Positions 25,171 to 33,096 of a stretch of DNA of 55,931 nucleotides are shown piece after piece. A program made the translations under genes and the position numbers. The notes under the pieces are model-generated. The model made no database searches. It had not been told where the DNA came from and was given only the letters and a program-made list of their open reading frames with translations. This DNA comes from Lachnospiraceae bacterium (lineage in GTDB: Bacteria > Bacillota > Clostridia > Lachnospirales > Lachnospiraceae): the NCBI GenBank assembly GCA_021203305.1, contig JAJQBK010000005.1, positions 1 to 55,931 on the forward strand, written 5' to 3'. Each line of letters starts with the position of its first letter. Positions within the stretch are counted from its first letter, which is position 1.

Positions 25171-25253
25171 GTCATAAACTGGATGCTTATATCAGGTATG
25201 CCTTTTGAGTGTGCAATGCGAAGCTGGTCCTTCAGGACATTTGCATTTATGAC
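25171..25253. repeat. Structured intergenic element with long stem
   Basis: GTCATAAA (25171-25178) pairs with TTTATGAC (25246-25253), with GTCC/GGAC hairpin (25227-25238) inside. The internal stretch CAGGTATGCC followed by TTTTGAG and TGTGC closely matches the centre of the element at 31133-31231. The 136-bp gap between permease and radical SAM gene shows nothing else. Confidence 0.45.
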
Positions 25254-25289
25254 ATTGGGAACCTAATAATATGATAAGGGAATAAGACT

Positions 25290-26414
25290 ATGCCGGCCAT
25301 CAGTGTGTTAATGAAGCCCGCCTCCGGGCTCTGCAATATGAAATGTGACTACTGCTTTTACTGCGATGAGGCAGCCAAAAGAGAGCGGGAATCCTACGGG
25401 CTGATGTCAGAGGAAACCTTAAAGAATGTGATCAGAAGGACCATGCTGCGGGCGGAGGGCGCGATTACCTACGCCTTTCAGGGCGGGGAGCCCACGCTGC
25501 GGGGTCTTTCTTTTTTTGAAAAAGCGGTGGCTTACCAGAGGAAGTACAATAAAATGGGGGTGCGGGTATATAACGCCTTGCAGACTAACGGGTACGGAAT
25601 CAATGAGGACTGGTGCCGCTTCCTTTCGGAAAATCATTTCCTGGTGGGGGTATCCGTAGACGGCATAAAAGAAACCCATGATAAGTACCGCCATGGGAAG
25701 GACGGTAGCCCTACCTTTGACAGGATTCTTCGCGCCACGGAATTATTTGACCAATTCGGGGTGGAGTACAATATTCTGACAGTGGTGAATCAGAAGGTGG
25801 CGGCGCACATTTCTGAGATTTATGATTTTTACAGGAAAAGAGGCTGGCACTACCAGCAGTATATCGCCTGTCTGGATCCTCTGGAGGAAGAACGGGGGTT
25901 AAACGAGTACGCTCTGAGGCCGGAGCAGTACGGGGACTTCCTGATTACACTGTTTGACCTGTGGTATCAGGACTGGGAAAAAGGGGAGGCCCCCAGCATC
26001 CGCGAATTTGAAAATTATATCGGCATTCTGATGGGCTATTATCCGGAGGCCTGTAATCAGCGGGGTATCTGCAGCATACAGAATGTGGTGGAGGCGGACG
26101 GGAGCGTCTATCCCTGTGATTTTTATATGTTGGATGAGTACCGGCTGGGCAATTTCAATCAGGACCGGCTGGATCGGATTCTGGAGAGGGCGAAGGAGAG
26201 CGGCTTTGTGGAGCGGTCCATGAAGCTGACGGCGGAATGTAAAGCCTGTGAATATTTTAAAATCTGCCGGGGCGGCTGCCAGAGAAACCGGGAACCGGAT
26301 TCCGGCAGCGGCCTGTATCGCAATTATTTCTGCGAAAGCTTCCGGCGTTTTTTTGAGGCCTGTCTGCCCAGGATGGAGAAGGTGGCAGGGGCGCTGCGAA
26401 GCGGGAGGCAGTAA
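25290..26414 (+). CDS. Radical SAM SPASM enzyme, anaerobic sulfatase-maturase type
   Basis: A 374-residue cytosolic enzyme. The radical SAM cluster motif is C15-NMK-C19-DY-C22. FQGGEPTL and VSVDGIKETHDKYR follow, and the SPASM region has CNQRGICSIQNVVEADGSVYPCDF and CKACEYFKICRGGC, giving the ligands of two extra 4Fe-4S clusters. This layout and length match anaerobic sulfatase-maturating enzymes, which turn a Cys or Ser of sulfatases into formylglycine. No sulfatase gene is in the window, so the target must be elsewhere or may be a different peptide. It follows the TauE/SafE permease in the same direction. Confidence 0.88.
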   Translation: MPAISVLMKPASGLCNMKCDYCFYCDEAAKRERESYGLMSEETLKNVIRRTMLRAEGAITYAFQGGEPTLRGLSFFEKAVAYQRKYNKMGVRVYNALQTNGYGINEDWCRFLSENHFLVGVSVDGIKETHDKYRHGKDGSPTFDRILRATELFDQFGVEYNILTVVNQKVAAHISEIYDFYRKRGWHYQQYIACLDPLEEERGLNEYALRPEQYGDFLITLFDLWYQDWEKGEAPSIREFENYIGILMGYYPEACNQRGICSIQNVVEADGSVYPCDFYMLDEYRLGNFNQDRLDRILERAKESGFVERSMKLTAECKACEYFKICRGGCQRNREPDSGSGLYRNYFCESFRRFFEACLPRMEKVAGALRSGRQ

Positions 26415-26462
26415 ATTTATAACGCGTTTTGTGATGTTAATTACTGATTTATGAGTGTCATA

Positions 26463-27884
26463 TCAGTTTAGGTGGCACTCACCGGACTGATTGTACATTA
26501 TATCCAGATTCACGAGAGTTACTTCCTGGTTTACGGCTGCAGCAAGCAGTCCTTCTGTAAAGCCGCCTTTGGAAAAGATGTAATAATGGTATCGGGTTCC
26601 TTTCCCAAATATGGAAGCATATTCTCGAAGTAACTCCAGCTCATCCATGCCGGTTTTTTCATTTCGGTATTTGCAGGAGCCAATGATATATTCATTCCCG
26701 GATGCGGGAGTTCCGATGATATCAATCTGTACCTGTTTTTTTGTTTTTGAATCAGTTCCCCACCATTGACCGATCTCCTTCAGGTCTATCGGCAGATTTT
26801 CTTCGTAATACAGCAGATAATCCTGACACATTTTTTCAAAAGTAATGCCCATGAAATCCGGGAAATCAGCTTTTACAGCCTTTTGATAGGTATTCCTGAT
26901 TCTTCCGGAATCGATCGCGTTGATATTTGAGGGGACAAAACGATACCAGAAGCGGAAAAAGCTGTCCGACAAAAGGTAGATCGTCCTTTTCCCCGGCTTT
27001 TCCGTGATAGGGGTTTCTTTTTTGATGATGCCAAGATCTATGAGTGATTTCAGGTAGATGGTGCATGTCGAGCTTGGCTCTCCGGTTTTGGTGACGATTT
27101 CGTTCAAATGGGAAGCGCCCTGCGCGATTGCTGCAATAATCGCATTGTACAGGGCCGGTTCCCGCAGTTCCTGCTTCAGCAGATTAGATGGTTCTTCATA
27201 GAGGTAACTGGATCTGTCAAACAGGTTTCTCAGGAGAGCTTCATCAATCGTTGTTTTCACATTCAGCTTATTGATATAATGAGGAACGCCCCCGGTGATA
27301 CCATAAATCAGGGCGTTTTCCTCCGGAGATCTTTCCGGATGGAAGACAGCTGTTTCCCTGTAATCCAAAGGAATTATTTTAAACTGGGCTGTGCGCCGGC
27401 CATATAAAGGACTTTCCTGACCAAGCACCTGATTTTCCATAAAACTCATGGATGATCCGCATAGAATCAGATAAAGCTTGGAATGGCTCCATTTATGATC
27501 GATCAGATGCTGGAGCATCGCGGAGATTGCAGGCTTGGCCTTAGCCAGATATGGATACTCATCAATAACAAAAACGATACGTTTGTCTTCAGACAGCAGT
27601 GTGATCTCATCCAGTGCGGAATCGTAGTCGCGGAATGTCGGCGATAAAACAGCGTCCGGCCGTTCATAGCTCATGATAGCTTTAGACAGGGATTCCAGAT
27701 TTTCCTGCCCGGTGGTGTTCAGGGCTGAGAAAAAAATGGTCGGTTTGTCCTTGCAAAACTCGTTGATCAGGGCGGTTTTACCTACACGCCGTCTCCCATA
27801 GATGATAATGCATTCAAAATCATTGTCCTCATATCGGGCGTTCAGTTTTTCAAGTTCTTCCTCACGGCAATAAAATGGATCCAT
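26463..27884 (-). CDS. AAA-family ATPase with C-terminal DUF234 nuclease-like domain
   Basis: A 473-residue ATPase of the archaeal-ATPase/DUF234 type. Walker A is GRRRVGKTAL near residue 30 and Walker B is VFVIDEYPYL; the sensor region reads LILCGSSMSFME. A winged-helix segment (LNEIVTKTGEPSSTCTIYLKSL) follows, and the C-terminal DUF234 part has a degenerate PD-(D/E)XK core (QVQIDIIG ... YIIGSCKYRNEKTG). The function of the family is not settled; links to mobile elements and defence are suspected. ATG 27884 follows GAGGAA by about seven bases; the frame extends to 27992 without a site. It stands alone. Confidence 0.8.
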   Translation of the reverse strand: MDPFYCREEELEKLNARYEDNDFECIIIYGRRRVGKTALINEFCKDKPTIFFSALNTTGQENLESLSKAIMSYERPDAVLSPTFRDYDSALDEITLLSEDKRIVFVIDEYPYLAKAKPAISAMLQHLIDHKWSHSKLYLILCGSSMSFMENQVLGQESPLYGRRTAQFKIIPLDYRETAVFHPERSPEENALIYGITGGVPHYINKLNVKTTIDEALLRNLFDRSSYLYEEPSNLLKQELREPALYNAIIAAIAQGASHLNEIVTKTGEPSSTCTIYLKSLIDLGIIKKETPITEKPGKRTIYLLSDSFFRFWYRFVPSNINAIDSGRIRNTYQKAVKADFPDFMGITFEKMCQDYLLYYEENLPIDLKEIGQWWGTDSKTKKQVQIDIIGTPASGNEYIIGSCKYRNEKTGMDELELLREYASIFGKGTRYHYYIFSKGGFTEGLLAAAVNQEVTLVNLDIMYNQSGECHLN

Positions 27885-28072
27885 ATGATATTTCCTCGAT
27901 TCTATAGTAACGACTTTATGACAGTGTGAATTGGAGCGGGAGGCAGGACAGCTTATAATAGTAAACGACTTTATGTCATTCATTGCAAGCAAAGTTATTC
28001 TTGATTAAGTTAATCATGATTATGTTTATTTTGATTATTTTAATATACCTGAAGGAAAAAGTCAATACTGTT

Positions 28073-28112
28073 AAAAAAGGTTTCCCATACAGATTTGCAC
28101 GGGAAACCTTTT
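28073..28112 (-). terminator. Terminator of the KDG-kinase-like gene
   Basis: AAAAGGTTTCCC (28075-28086) pairs perfectly with GGGAAACCTTTT (28101-28112). On the minus strand a T run (28078-28073) follows. The 305 bp between this gene and the AAA ATPase hold only this hairpin and AT-rich DNA. Confidence 0.85.
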
Positions 28113-28189
28113 CCTTAGTTGTTACAGATGCCGGTTTTTGTATTCCGGCTGCTTGAAATGGCAGCATATATTCATGCGATGGCTGCTGG

Positions 28190-29278
28190 CTACCTCTTAA
28201 TATCGTAGCTCATATTCATCAGGTTGCGGATGGTGTCCACATCGTCCGTAATATTGGCGTCGCCCCGGATGGTGTGCTTGATGGCGCTGCTGGCCACCGC
28301 GAAGTTGACCATATCCATGGCTTTATAGTTGTGCATCATGGCGTAGATCAGGCCGCTGGCGAAGGCGTCGCCGCCGCCCACCCGGTCCAGAATATTGAAG
28401 GTAAACAGGCGGCTTTCGAAGGTGTGGCCCTGATACCACATGAAAGCCTTCAGGCTGTTTTCGCTGCCGCTTAAGGTATAGCGGACGTGGCGGGCAATAC
28501 ATTTCAGGTTGGGATAGCGCTCGATAAAGTGTTCAAAGATATCCTCCTGCTGTTCATAGTTGGGCTGCAGCGGAACGCCGTCCTTCCAGTCGCCCTTACT
28601 GTGGTCATTTTCATCCTTCCACAGGTGGTAGGGCTCGATGCCCAGCAGCACGTCCACGTAGGGCAGGCACTGGGTACAGAAATCTCTGGCCTCCTCCCAG
28701 GTCCACATCTTGCTGCGGAAATTGCCGTCGAAGCTGACGGTCATTCCCAGCTCTTTCGCCGTTTTCAGAGCGTTCATGATCAGCTCCCGGCAGTTGGGGC
28801 CGATGGCCGGGGTGATGCCGCTCAAATGCAGCCAGGTAAAGCCCTCCAGAAGTCCCTTCATATCAAAATCGGAGAAATCAAACTCGGAGATGGCGCTGTG
28901 CTTGCGGTCGTAGGTGACCTTGCTGGCGCGGATGCCGTAGCCGGTTTCCAGATAGTAGGTGCCCAGGCGGTGGGTCGGAGTCTGGGCGTGGGAGGATAAA
29001 ATCACCGGGGTACAGTGAACGTCATTGCTGCGAAGCATGCGGATGGCGCTTTTCCCGATGCTGTTATTGGGAACCACAGAGAAAAAGGTGCTGTCAATTC
29101 CCAGATTGGCGAGAGCCAGGGCAATGTTGGCCTCGCTGCCGCCGTAGCTGGCCTCAAAGGAGGAAGCCATGCGGATTTTTTCATAGTTCGGCGGCGTCAG
29201 GCGCAGCATGATTTCGCCGATGGTAATAAACTTGTTGGCCGCGTCGTTTTCGCGCAGCAGCGGATTCGCGTGTTCCAT
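28190..29278 (-). CDS. PfkB-family sugar kinase, 2-keto-3-deoxygluconate kinase-like
   Basis: A 362-residue ribokinase-fold enzyme. ITIGEIMLRLTPP near the start and YGGSEANIALALANLG are typical of 2-keto-3-deoxygluconate (KDG) kinases; the ATP/anion-hole motif NILDRVGGGDAFASGLIYA carries the catalytic Asp. KDG kinase would feed uronate breakdown into glycolysis. The protein is somewhat longer than many family members, with an insertion around ENDHSKGDWKDG. ATG 29278 is chosen because GGAGG lies eight bases before it; two upstream ATGs share no such site. It is divergent from aroK, with no uronate isomerase or aldolase nearby. Fructokinase activity is the main alternative. Confidence 0.78.
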   Translation of the reverse strand: MEHANPLLRENDAANKFITIGEIMLRLTPPNYEKIRMASSFEASYGGSEANIALALANLGIDSTFFSVVPNNSIGKSAIRMLRSNDVHCTPVILSSHAQTPTHRLGTYYLETGYGIRASKVTYDRKHSAISEFDFSDFDMKGLLEGFTWLHLSGITPAIGPNCRELIMNALKTAKELGMTVSFDGNFRSKMWTWEEARDFCTQCLPYVDVLLGIEPYHLWKDENDHSKGDWKDGVPLQPNYEQQEDIFEHFIERYPNLKCIARHVRYTLSGSENSLKAFMWYQGHTFESRLFTFNILDRVGGGDAFASGLIYAMMHNYKAMDMVNFAVASSAIKHTIRGDANITDDVDTIRNLMNMSYDIKR

Positions 29279-29420
29279 AATCAATACCTCCATATTCGGG
29301 ATTTTGCCTTCTTTTTTCATAATAACTTATGAAGCGCAAAATTTCAATAACGCTTGAAGAATTGTGGGAATTTTGTTAGCATTGGTGACGATGAGCAAAA
29401 TAAAGGACTGAGAAATTTAC

Positions 29421-29933
29421 ATGAAAAAAGAAAATAAAAAAAATATTATTCTGACCGGCATGCCGGGCGCGGGCAAGAGCACGGTGGGCGTGGTGCTTGC
29501 CAAGCGGGTGGGCTATCATTTTATTGACTCTGACCTGGTGATTCAGGAGCGCACAGGGAAGCTGCTTCATCAGCTGATCGAGATTCACGGGCTGGAGGGC
29601 TTCCTGCACATTGAGGATCAGGTCAACGCCTCCCTGGACTGCGACAGGTATGTGATCGCCACCGGCGGCAGCGTTGTGTACGGCAGAGCGGCCATGGATC
29701 ATCTGGCGGATATCGGCACCATCGTGTATCTGAAATTATCCTACCGTGAGATTGAGGAGCGGCTGGGGGATCTGAACGCCCGGGGCGTGGCGTGTAAGCC
29801 GGGCCAGACGCTGCTTTCCCTGTATGAGGAGCGCTGTCCGCTGTATGAGCGGTACGCGGATATCGTGATGGAGTGCGATGGGAAGCCGGTTCGCAGGGTT
29901 GTGGAGGAGCTGGAGGGAGCGCTGAGGGGCTGA
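29421..29933 (+). CDS. aroK: Shikimate kinase
   Basis: A 170-residue P-loop kinase that phosphorylates shikimate to shikimate-3-phosphate in chorismate synthesis. Walker A GMPGAGKSTVG is at residues 13-23; FIDSDLVIQERTG gives the shikimate-binding Asp; VIATGGSVV is the conserved Walker-B-like GG motif; the lid carries RG at LNARGVACKPG. The usual Arg of the lid is present as NARG. It is transcribed alone, away from other aromatic genes; AAAGGA upstream is a distant ribosome site. Confidence 0.88.
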   Translation: MKKENKKNIILTGMPGAGKSTVGVVLAKRVGYHFIDSDLVIQERTGKLLHQLIEIHGLEGFLHIEDQVNASLDCDRYVIATGGSVVYGRAAMDHLADIGTIVYLKLSYREIEERLGDLNARGVACKPGQTLLSLYEERCPLYERYADIVMECDGKPVRRVVEELEGALRG

Positions 29934-29997
29934 CATTATGACATCTGCACAGAAAGGCAGAAGGCATCCGGAACGGAATGCTGCGCTGAACGACTGA

Positions 29998-30870
29998 TTA
30001 CGCCGGGTTCACGTGTACCATGATGTGCTTCACCTTTGGAAAAGCGGCCTCAATGGTGCTGTGGACCCTTTCCGCTACCTCGTGGGCTTCGGTCAGGGAG
30101 GAGGAGCCGTCCGCCCGGATCTCTAAATCCACGTAAATTTTATTGCCGAAGAGCCGGGTCTGGAGCATATCCACGCCCAGAACCCCCTCCTGGGCCAGCA
30201 CACAGTCCCGGATGGCTTTCTCCGTATCGTCATCGCAGGCTTCGTCTACCATTTTGTCCATGGCGTCCCTGTAGATATCGAAGGCGGCCTTTTCAATGAA
30301 AAAGCAGATCACCAGGCTGGCGACAGGATCCAAGATGGGGAAGCCGGCCCTGGCGGCGGCAATACCGACCAGGGCGCCCACGGAGGAGAGGGCGTCGGAG
30401 CGGTGGTGCCAGGCGTCGGCCATCAGGGCGGCGGAATCGATTTTTTTCGCGTGATAACGGGTATAGCGGTACATGGCCTCCTTGGCCAGGATGGACACCA
30501 GGGCGGCGATTAACGCCAGCGTGCCGGGCACAGTTGTCGTATAATCTTTATGAGCAATCTGAGTGACGGCGGAATAACCGATGCCCAGACCGGTCAGGGC
30601 AAGCACGGTAGCCAGGATGCTGGCCGCCACACATTCCAGCCGCTCGTGGCCGTAGGGGTGCTTTTTATCTGAGGCCTGGGCGGAGAGCTTCACGCCGATC
30701 ATCACCACGATGGTGCTGAACACATCGGAGGCGGAGTGGACAGCGTCGCTGACCATGGCCGAGGAGTGGGCGAAGACCCCGGCGAAGAGTTTGAACACGG
30801 ACAGCGTGATGTTGACAAGGATGCTGATAAAAGAGACATACATGGCGGTCTCTTCAAAATTTCTTTCCAT
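29998..30870 (-). CDS. Cation diffusion facilitator metal exporter
   Basis: A 290-residue CDF transporter with six hydrophobic segments and a cytosolic C-terminal domain. The metal-site motif HSSAMVSDAVHSASD in TM2 and HHRSD (WHHRSDALSS) in TM5 are visible; the C-terminal domain ends KHIMVHVNPA. It exports Zn2+, Mn2+ or Fe2+ with proton antiport. The start at 30870 follows GGAAG by four bases; the frame to 30897 has no site. The palindrome GTACC-TTTT-GGTAC 70 bp upstream may be its operator. Confidence 0.9.
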   Translation of the reverse strand: MERNFEETAMYVSFISILVNITLSVFKLFAGVFAHSSAMVSDAVHSASDVFSTIVVMIGVKLSAQASDKKHPYGHERLECVAASILATVLALTGLGIGYSAVTQIAHKDYTTTVPGTLALIAALVSILAKEAMYRYTRYHAKKIDSAALMADAWHHRSDALSSVGALVGIAAARAGFPILDPVASLVICFFIEKAAFDIYRDAMDKMVDEACDDDTEKAIRDCVLAQEGVLGVDMLQTRLFGNKIYVDLEIRADGSSSLTEAHEVAERVHSTIEAAFPKVKHIMVHVNPA

Positions 30871-30940
30871 ATGACTTCCTTTCGGATTTATTCGCATATT
30901 TCATTTCTTACTACGGTATTTTCCTGAAATATTTTAAGGT

Positions 30941-30954
30941 GTACCTTTTGGTAC
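30941..30954. promoter_or_regulatory. GTACC-TTTT-GGTAC palindrome upstream of the CDF gene
   Basis: Perfect five-base arms with a four-base spacer. A related ACCTTTTGGT lies at 3221-3230 inside the MATE leader. It could be an operator for a MerR- or HxlR-type regulator; none is adjacent. Confidence 0.4.
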
Positions 30955-31132
30955 GCGGTGCTTTTCATGGGTTGTGACGGCACAGAGGCTGGGGGACAGC
31001 ATTTGAGAACCCGTTACTGACCCTCAGGTATTCCCTGCACTATAACATAATTATATGCTTGATGCAAGCAAAAATTACAAATACAACAGTAAATTTCAGG
31101 CAAAATTTGGTTAGTTTGCATAAACTAATGTC

Positions 31133-31231
31133 ACTATTCACAGCCGACTTGAAATGTATCATCTGGCTCGTCAGGTTTATGCCAGGTATGCCCTTCGGGT
31201 GTGCTTGTAAGAGACTGATGAAACATTTCAA
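31133..31231 (+). repeat. Covarying structured element, copy 1
   Basis: It starts with ACTATTCACAGCCGACTTG (31133-31151). The stem at 31149-31163 pairs with 31217-31231 (14 of 15 positions, one A-A mismatch). Inside are GGCTCGTCA and GTGCTTGTAAGAGA, and a subhairpin GTATGCCC-TTCG-GGGTGTGC with G-U pairs. A separate hairpin TTAGTTT-GCAT-AAACTAA lies just upstream (31111-31128). No protein frame is likely. Confidence 0.6.
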
Positions 31232-31288
31232 AATGGACAGGAGAAAACCGCCCCGTATGTTAAATTTTTATAAAAGCGCCATTTTACC

Positions 31289-31316
31289 TTGATTTTACAC
31301 AATATTCTCATAAAAT
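31289..31316 (+). promoter_or_regulatory. Promoter of the VTC operon
   Basis: TTGATT (31289-31294), 16 bp, TAAAAT (31311-31316). Transcription from about 31323 would place structured copy 2 inside the 5' leader of the VTC gene. Confidence 0.45.
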
Positions 31317-31376
31317 AATCACAGAATGTTCACCCAGGAAAATGGTGATTATGGTAAACTGCTATCTGCAAAGATT

Positions 31377-31456
31377 ACTATTCACAGCCGACTTGGGAGA
31401 TATAAACAGGCTCGTCAAGCGTATTGTGCTTGTAAGGGACTGTTTATATCTTCCAG
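31377..31456 (+). ncRNA. Covarying structured element, copy 2, in the VTC leader
   Basis: It shares the first 19 bases with copy 1 (31377-31395). The stem at 31395-31409 pairs with 31440-31454 across all 15 positions (one G-U), though its sequence differs from that of copy 1. The inner motifs GGCTCGTCA and GTGCTTGTAAGGGA are conserved; CAAGC and GCTTG close the apical loop. It ends about 70 nt before the VTC start codon. It may be a cis-acting RNA; no known riboswitch was recognised. Confidence 0.5.
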
Positions 31457-31524
31457 GGTGAAATACCTACAACGCGACGGTGCATTCCGGCCCAAAAGGC
31501 GGACATACACGGACAGGGGGTTTT

Positions 31525-32253
31525 ATGGGAGAGATACAGCACAGCTTCAAACGATATGAGAAAAAGTGTCTGCTCACGAAGGAACAGTACCGGGCCATTC
31601 TGCCGGTGCTGAAGGAGCATCTGACGCCGGATGAGTACGGGGTACATACAGTCTGCAGCATTTATTACGATACGGACAATTTTGACCTGATCCGCAGGTC
31701 ATTGGAGAGCCCGGCCTACAAGGAGAAATTTCGTCTGCGCAGCTACGGGGTGCCGCAGCCGGAGGGCATGATTTTCGCGGAGATCAAAAAGAAATACGAC
31801 GGCGTAGTATATAAGAGACGGGTGGATGGCTCCACCGGCCAGATCGCCGCGTTTGTACGGGATGAGGAGAGGATAGAGGGTGAGGATCCACAGATTCAGA
31901 GAGAAATCCGCTGGTTTTTGCACCAGTATCAGCCGACGCCCAAGGTATTTATCGCCTGTGAGCGGGTGGCGATGCTGGGAAAGTCGGATTCGGAGCTGCG
32001 CGTGACCTTTGACTGGAATCTGCGCTGGCGCGCGGACCGGCTGGATCTGTGCAAGGGAAGCGACGGCAGGCCGCTTTTGCCCGAAAACCAGATTGTCATG
32101 GAGATTAAGACGCCGGACACGATTCCACTGTGGCTGGTGGAAGCGCTCAGTGAACAGGAAATATACGCCACCGGTTTTTCCAAGTACGGGTATTGCTATC
32201 AGAATTACATAGCCCCGGTGATTTTCAGGAAAGAGAGGTTCGCCTATGCTTAA
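31525..32253 (+). CDS. VTC-domain polyphosphate polymerase
   Basis: A 242-residue tunnel-fold (TTM) enzyme of the VTC family, which makes polyphosphate from ATP. Conserved basic and acidic strands are visible: FKRYEKKCLLT, CSIYYDTDNFD, FAEIKKKYDGVVYKRR, FIACERVAM and IVMEIKTPDT, with the repeated ExK and KxR patterns that hold triphosphate and metal. GGGGG lies four bases before ATG. The last eight bases overlap the DUF4956 gene. VTC proteins in Clostridia are usually next to DUF4956 membrane proteins and CotH or beta-helix surface proteins, suggesting a membrane-coupled assembly. Confidence 0.88.
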   Translation: MGEIQHSFKRYEKKCLLTKEQYRAILPVLKEHLTPDEYGVHTVCSIYYDTDNFDLIRRSLESPAYKEKFRLRSYGVPQPEGMIFAEIKKKYDGVVYKRRVDGSTGQIAAFVRDEERIEGEDPQIQREIRWFLHQYQPTPKVFIACERVAMLGKSDSELRVTFDWNLRWRADRLDLCKGSDGRPLLPENQIVMEIKTPDTIPLWLVEALSEQEIYATGFSKYGYCYQNYIAPVIFRKERFAYA

Positions 32254-32908
32254 CAGTATTATCGGCAGTTCAGTGACGCTGACCGCGTTTATCGTGATTA
32301 TTGCGGTTTCTCTGGCGCTTGGCATTATGAACGCCATTGTCTTTTCCTTTAAAGAAAGGCACAGCGCCAGCTTCGCGCTGACTTTGGCGCTTCTTCCCAT
32401 GGCGGTGGCTGTGATTATCATGCTGGTCAATGGGAACGTGGGAACGGGAGTGGCGGTGGCCGGAGCCTTCGCACTGGTGCGTTTCCGAAGCGTGCCGGGG
32501 ACGGCCCGGGAGATCGCGGCCATCTTTATTGATATGGGAATCGGCCTGGCTCTGGGCATGGGATATGTGGGAATTGCTGTGATCTTTTTTGCCTTCGCGG
32601 CGGTCTGCACCCTGCTTTTGACGGCCATCAATTTTGGCGGCGCATCCAAACATGAGAAGCAGTTAAAGATCACGATTCCGGAAAATTTTGAGTATGACGG
32701 CCTGTTTGACGATGCTTTTGAGGAATATGGCTGTAAATGGGAGCTGGAGAAGATTCGTACGACCAATATGGGTACGCTTTTTGAGCTGACCTATCATGTC
32801 ACCTTCCCGGACAGTAAGATTCCGAAGGCATTTATCGATGAGCTGCGCACCAGAAACGGGAATCTGACCATTACCATCGGGGATTTCGCGGATAAGGAAA
32901 TGCTGTAG
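32246..32908 (+). CDS. DUF4956-family membrane protein
   Basis: A 220-residue protein with four hydrophobic segments in the first 130 residues (including GVAVAGAFALVRFRSVPGTAREIA, a conserved basic loop after the second pair) and a soluble C-terminal ferredoxin-like part. DUF4956 proteins partner VTC polyphosphate polymerases and may form the channel or regulator for the product. It is translationally coupled to the VTC gene by an ATGCTTAA overlap. The segment encoding the end, FADKEML plus stop, is repeated three more times downstream. Confidence 0.85.
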   Translation: MLNSIIGSSVTLTAFIVIIAVSLALGIMNAIVFSFKERHSASFALTLALLPMAVAVIIMLVNGNVGTGVAVAGAFALVRFRSVPGTAREIAAIFIDMGIGLALGMGYVGIAVIFFAFAAVCTLLLTAINFGGASKHEKQLKITIPENFEYDGLFDDAFEEYGCKWELEKIRTTNMGTLFELTYHVTFPDSKIPKAFIDELRTRNGNLTITIGDFADKEML

Positions 32909-33086
32909 AAGCCTTCAAAAAGTGATGAGGAAAATTGCAGAAATTCGCGGACAAGGAAATGCTGTAGAAGTCTTCAAAAAGCGATGAGGAAAATCGCGGA
33001 GATTCGCGGACAGGCAGATGCTTTAGAAATTGGTAAAAGGAATTGAGATCGCGGGACTTCGCGGACAAGGAAATGCTGTAGAAGGG
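32883..33086 (+). repeat. Tandem repeat of the DUF4956 3' end
   Basis: Four units start at 32883, 32943, 33002 and 33056. Each has TTCGCGGAYAAGGAAATGCT or a variant followed by a TAG stop in the same relative frame. The first unit is the true gene end; units 2 and 3 continue with TCTTCAAAAAG or diverged forms. The array fills the gap before the beta-helix gene. Confidence 0.85.
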
Positions 33087-33096
33087 GATTTTAAAT

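Noticed and set aside
31215-31222. CTGATGAA in structured copy 1, resembling a hammerhead ribozyme core
   Set aside because: These bases are paired in the long stem and the corresponding position of copy 2 is CTGTTTAT; no conserved cleavage core exists.
31699-32766. 355-codon minus-strand frame opposite VTC and DUF4956
   Set aside because: Low-complexity antisense translation spanning two real genes; no start signal.
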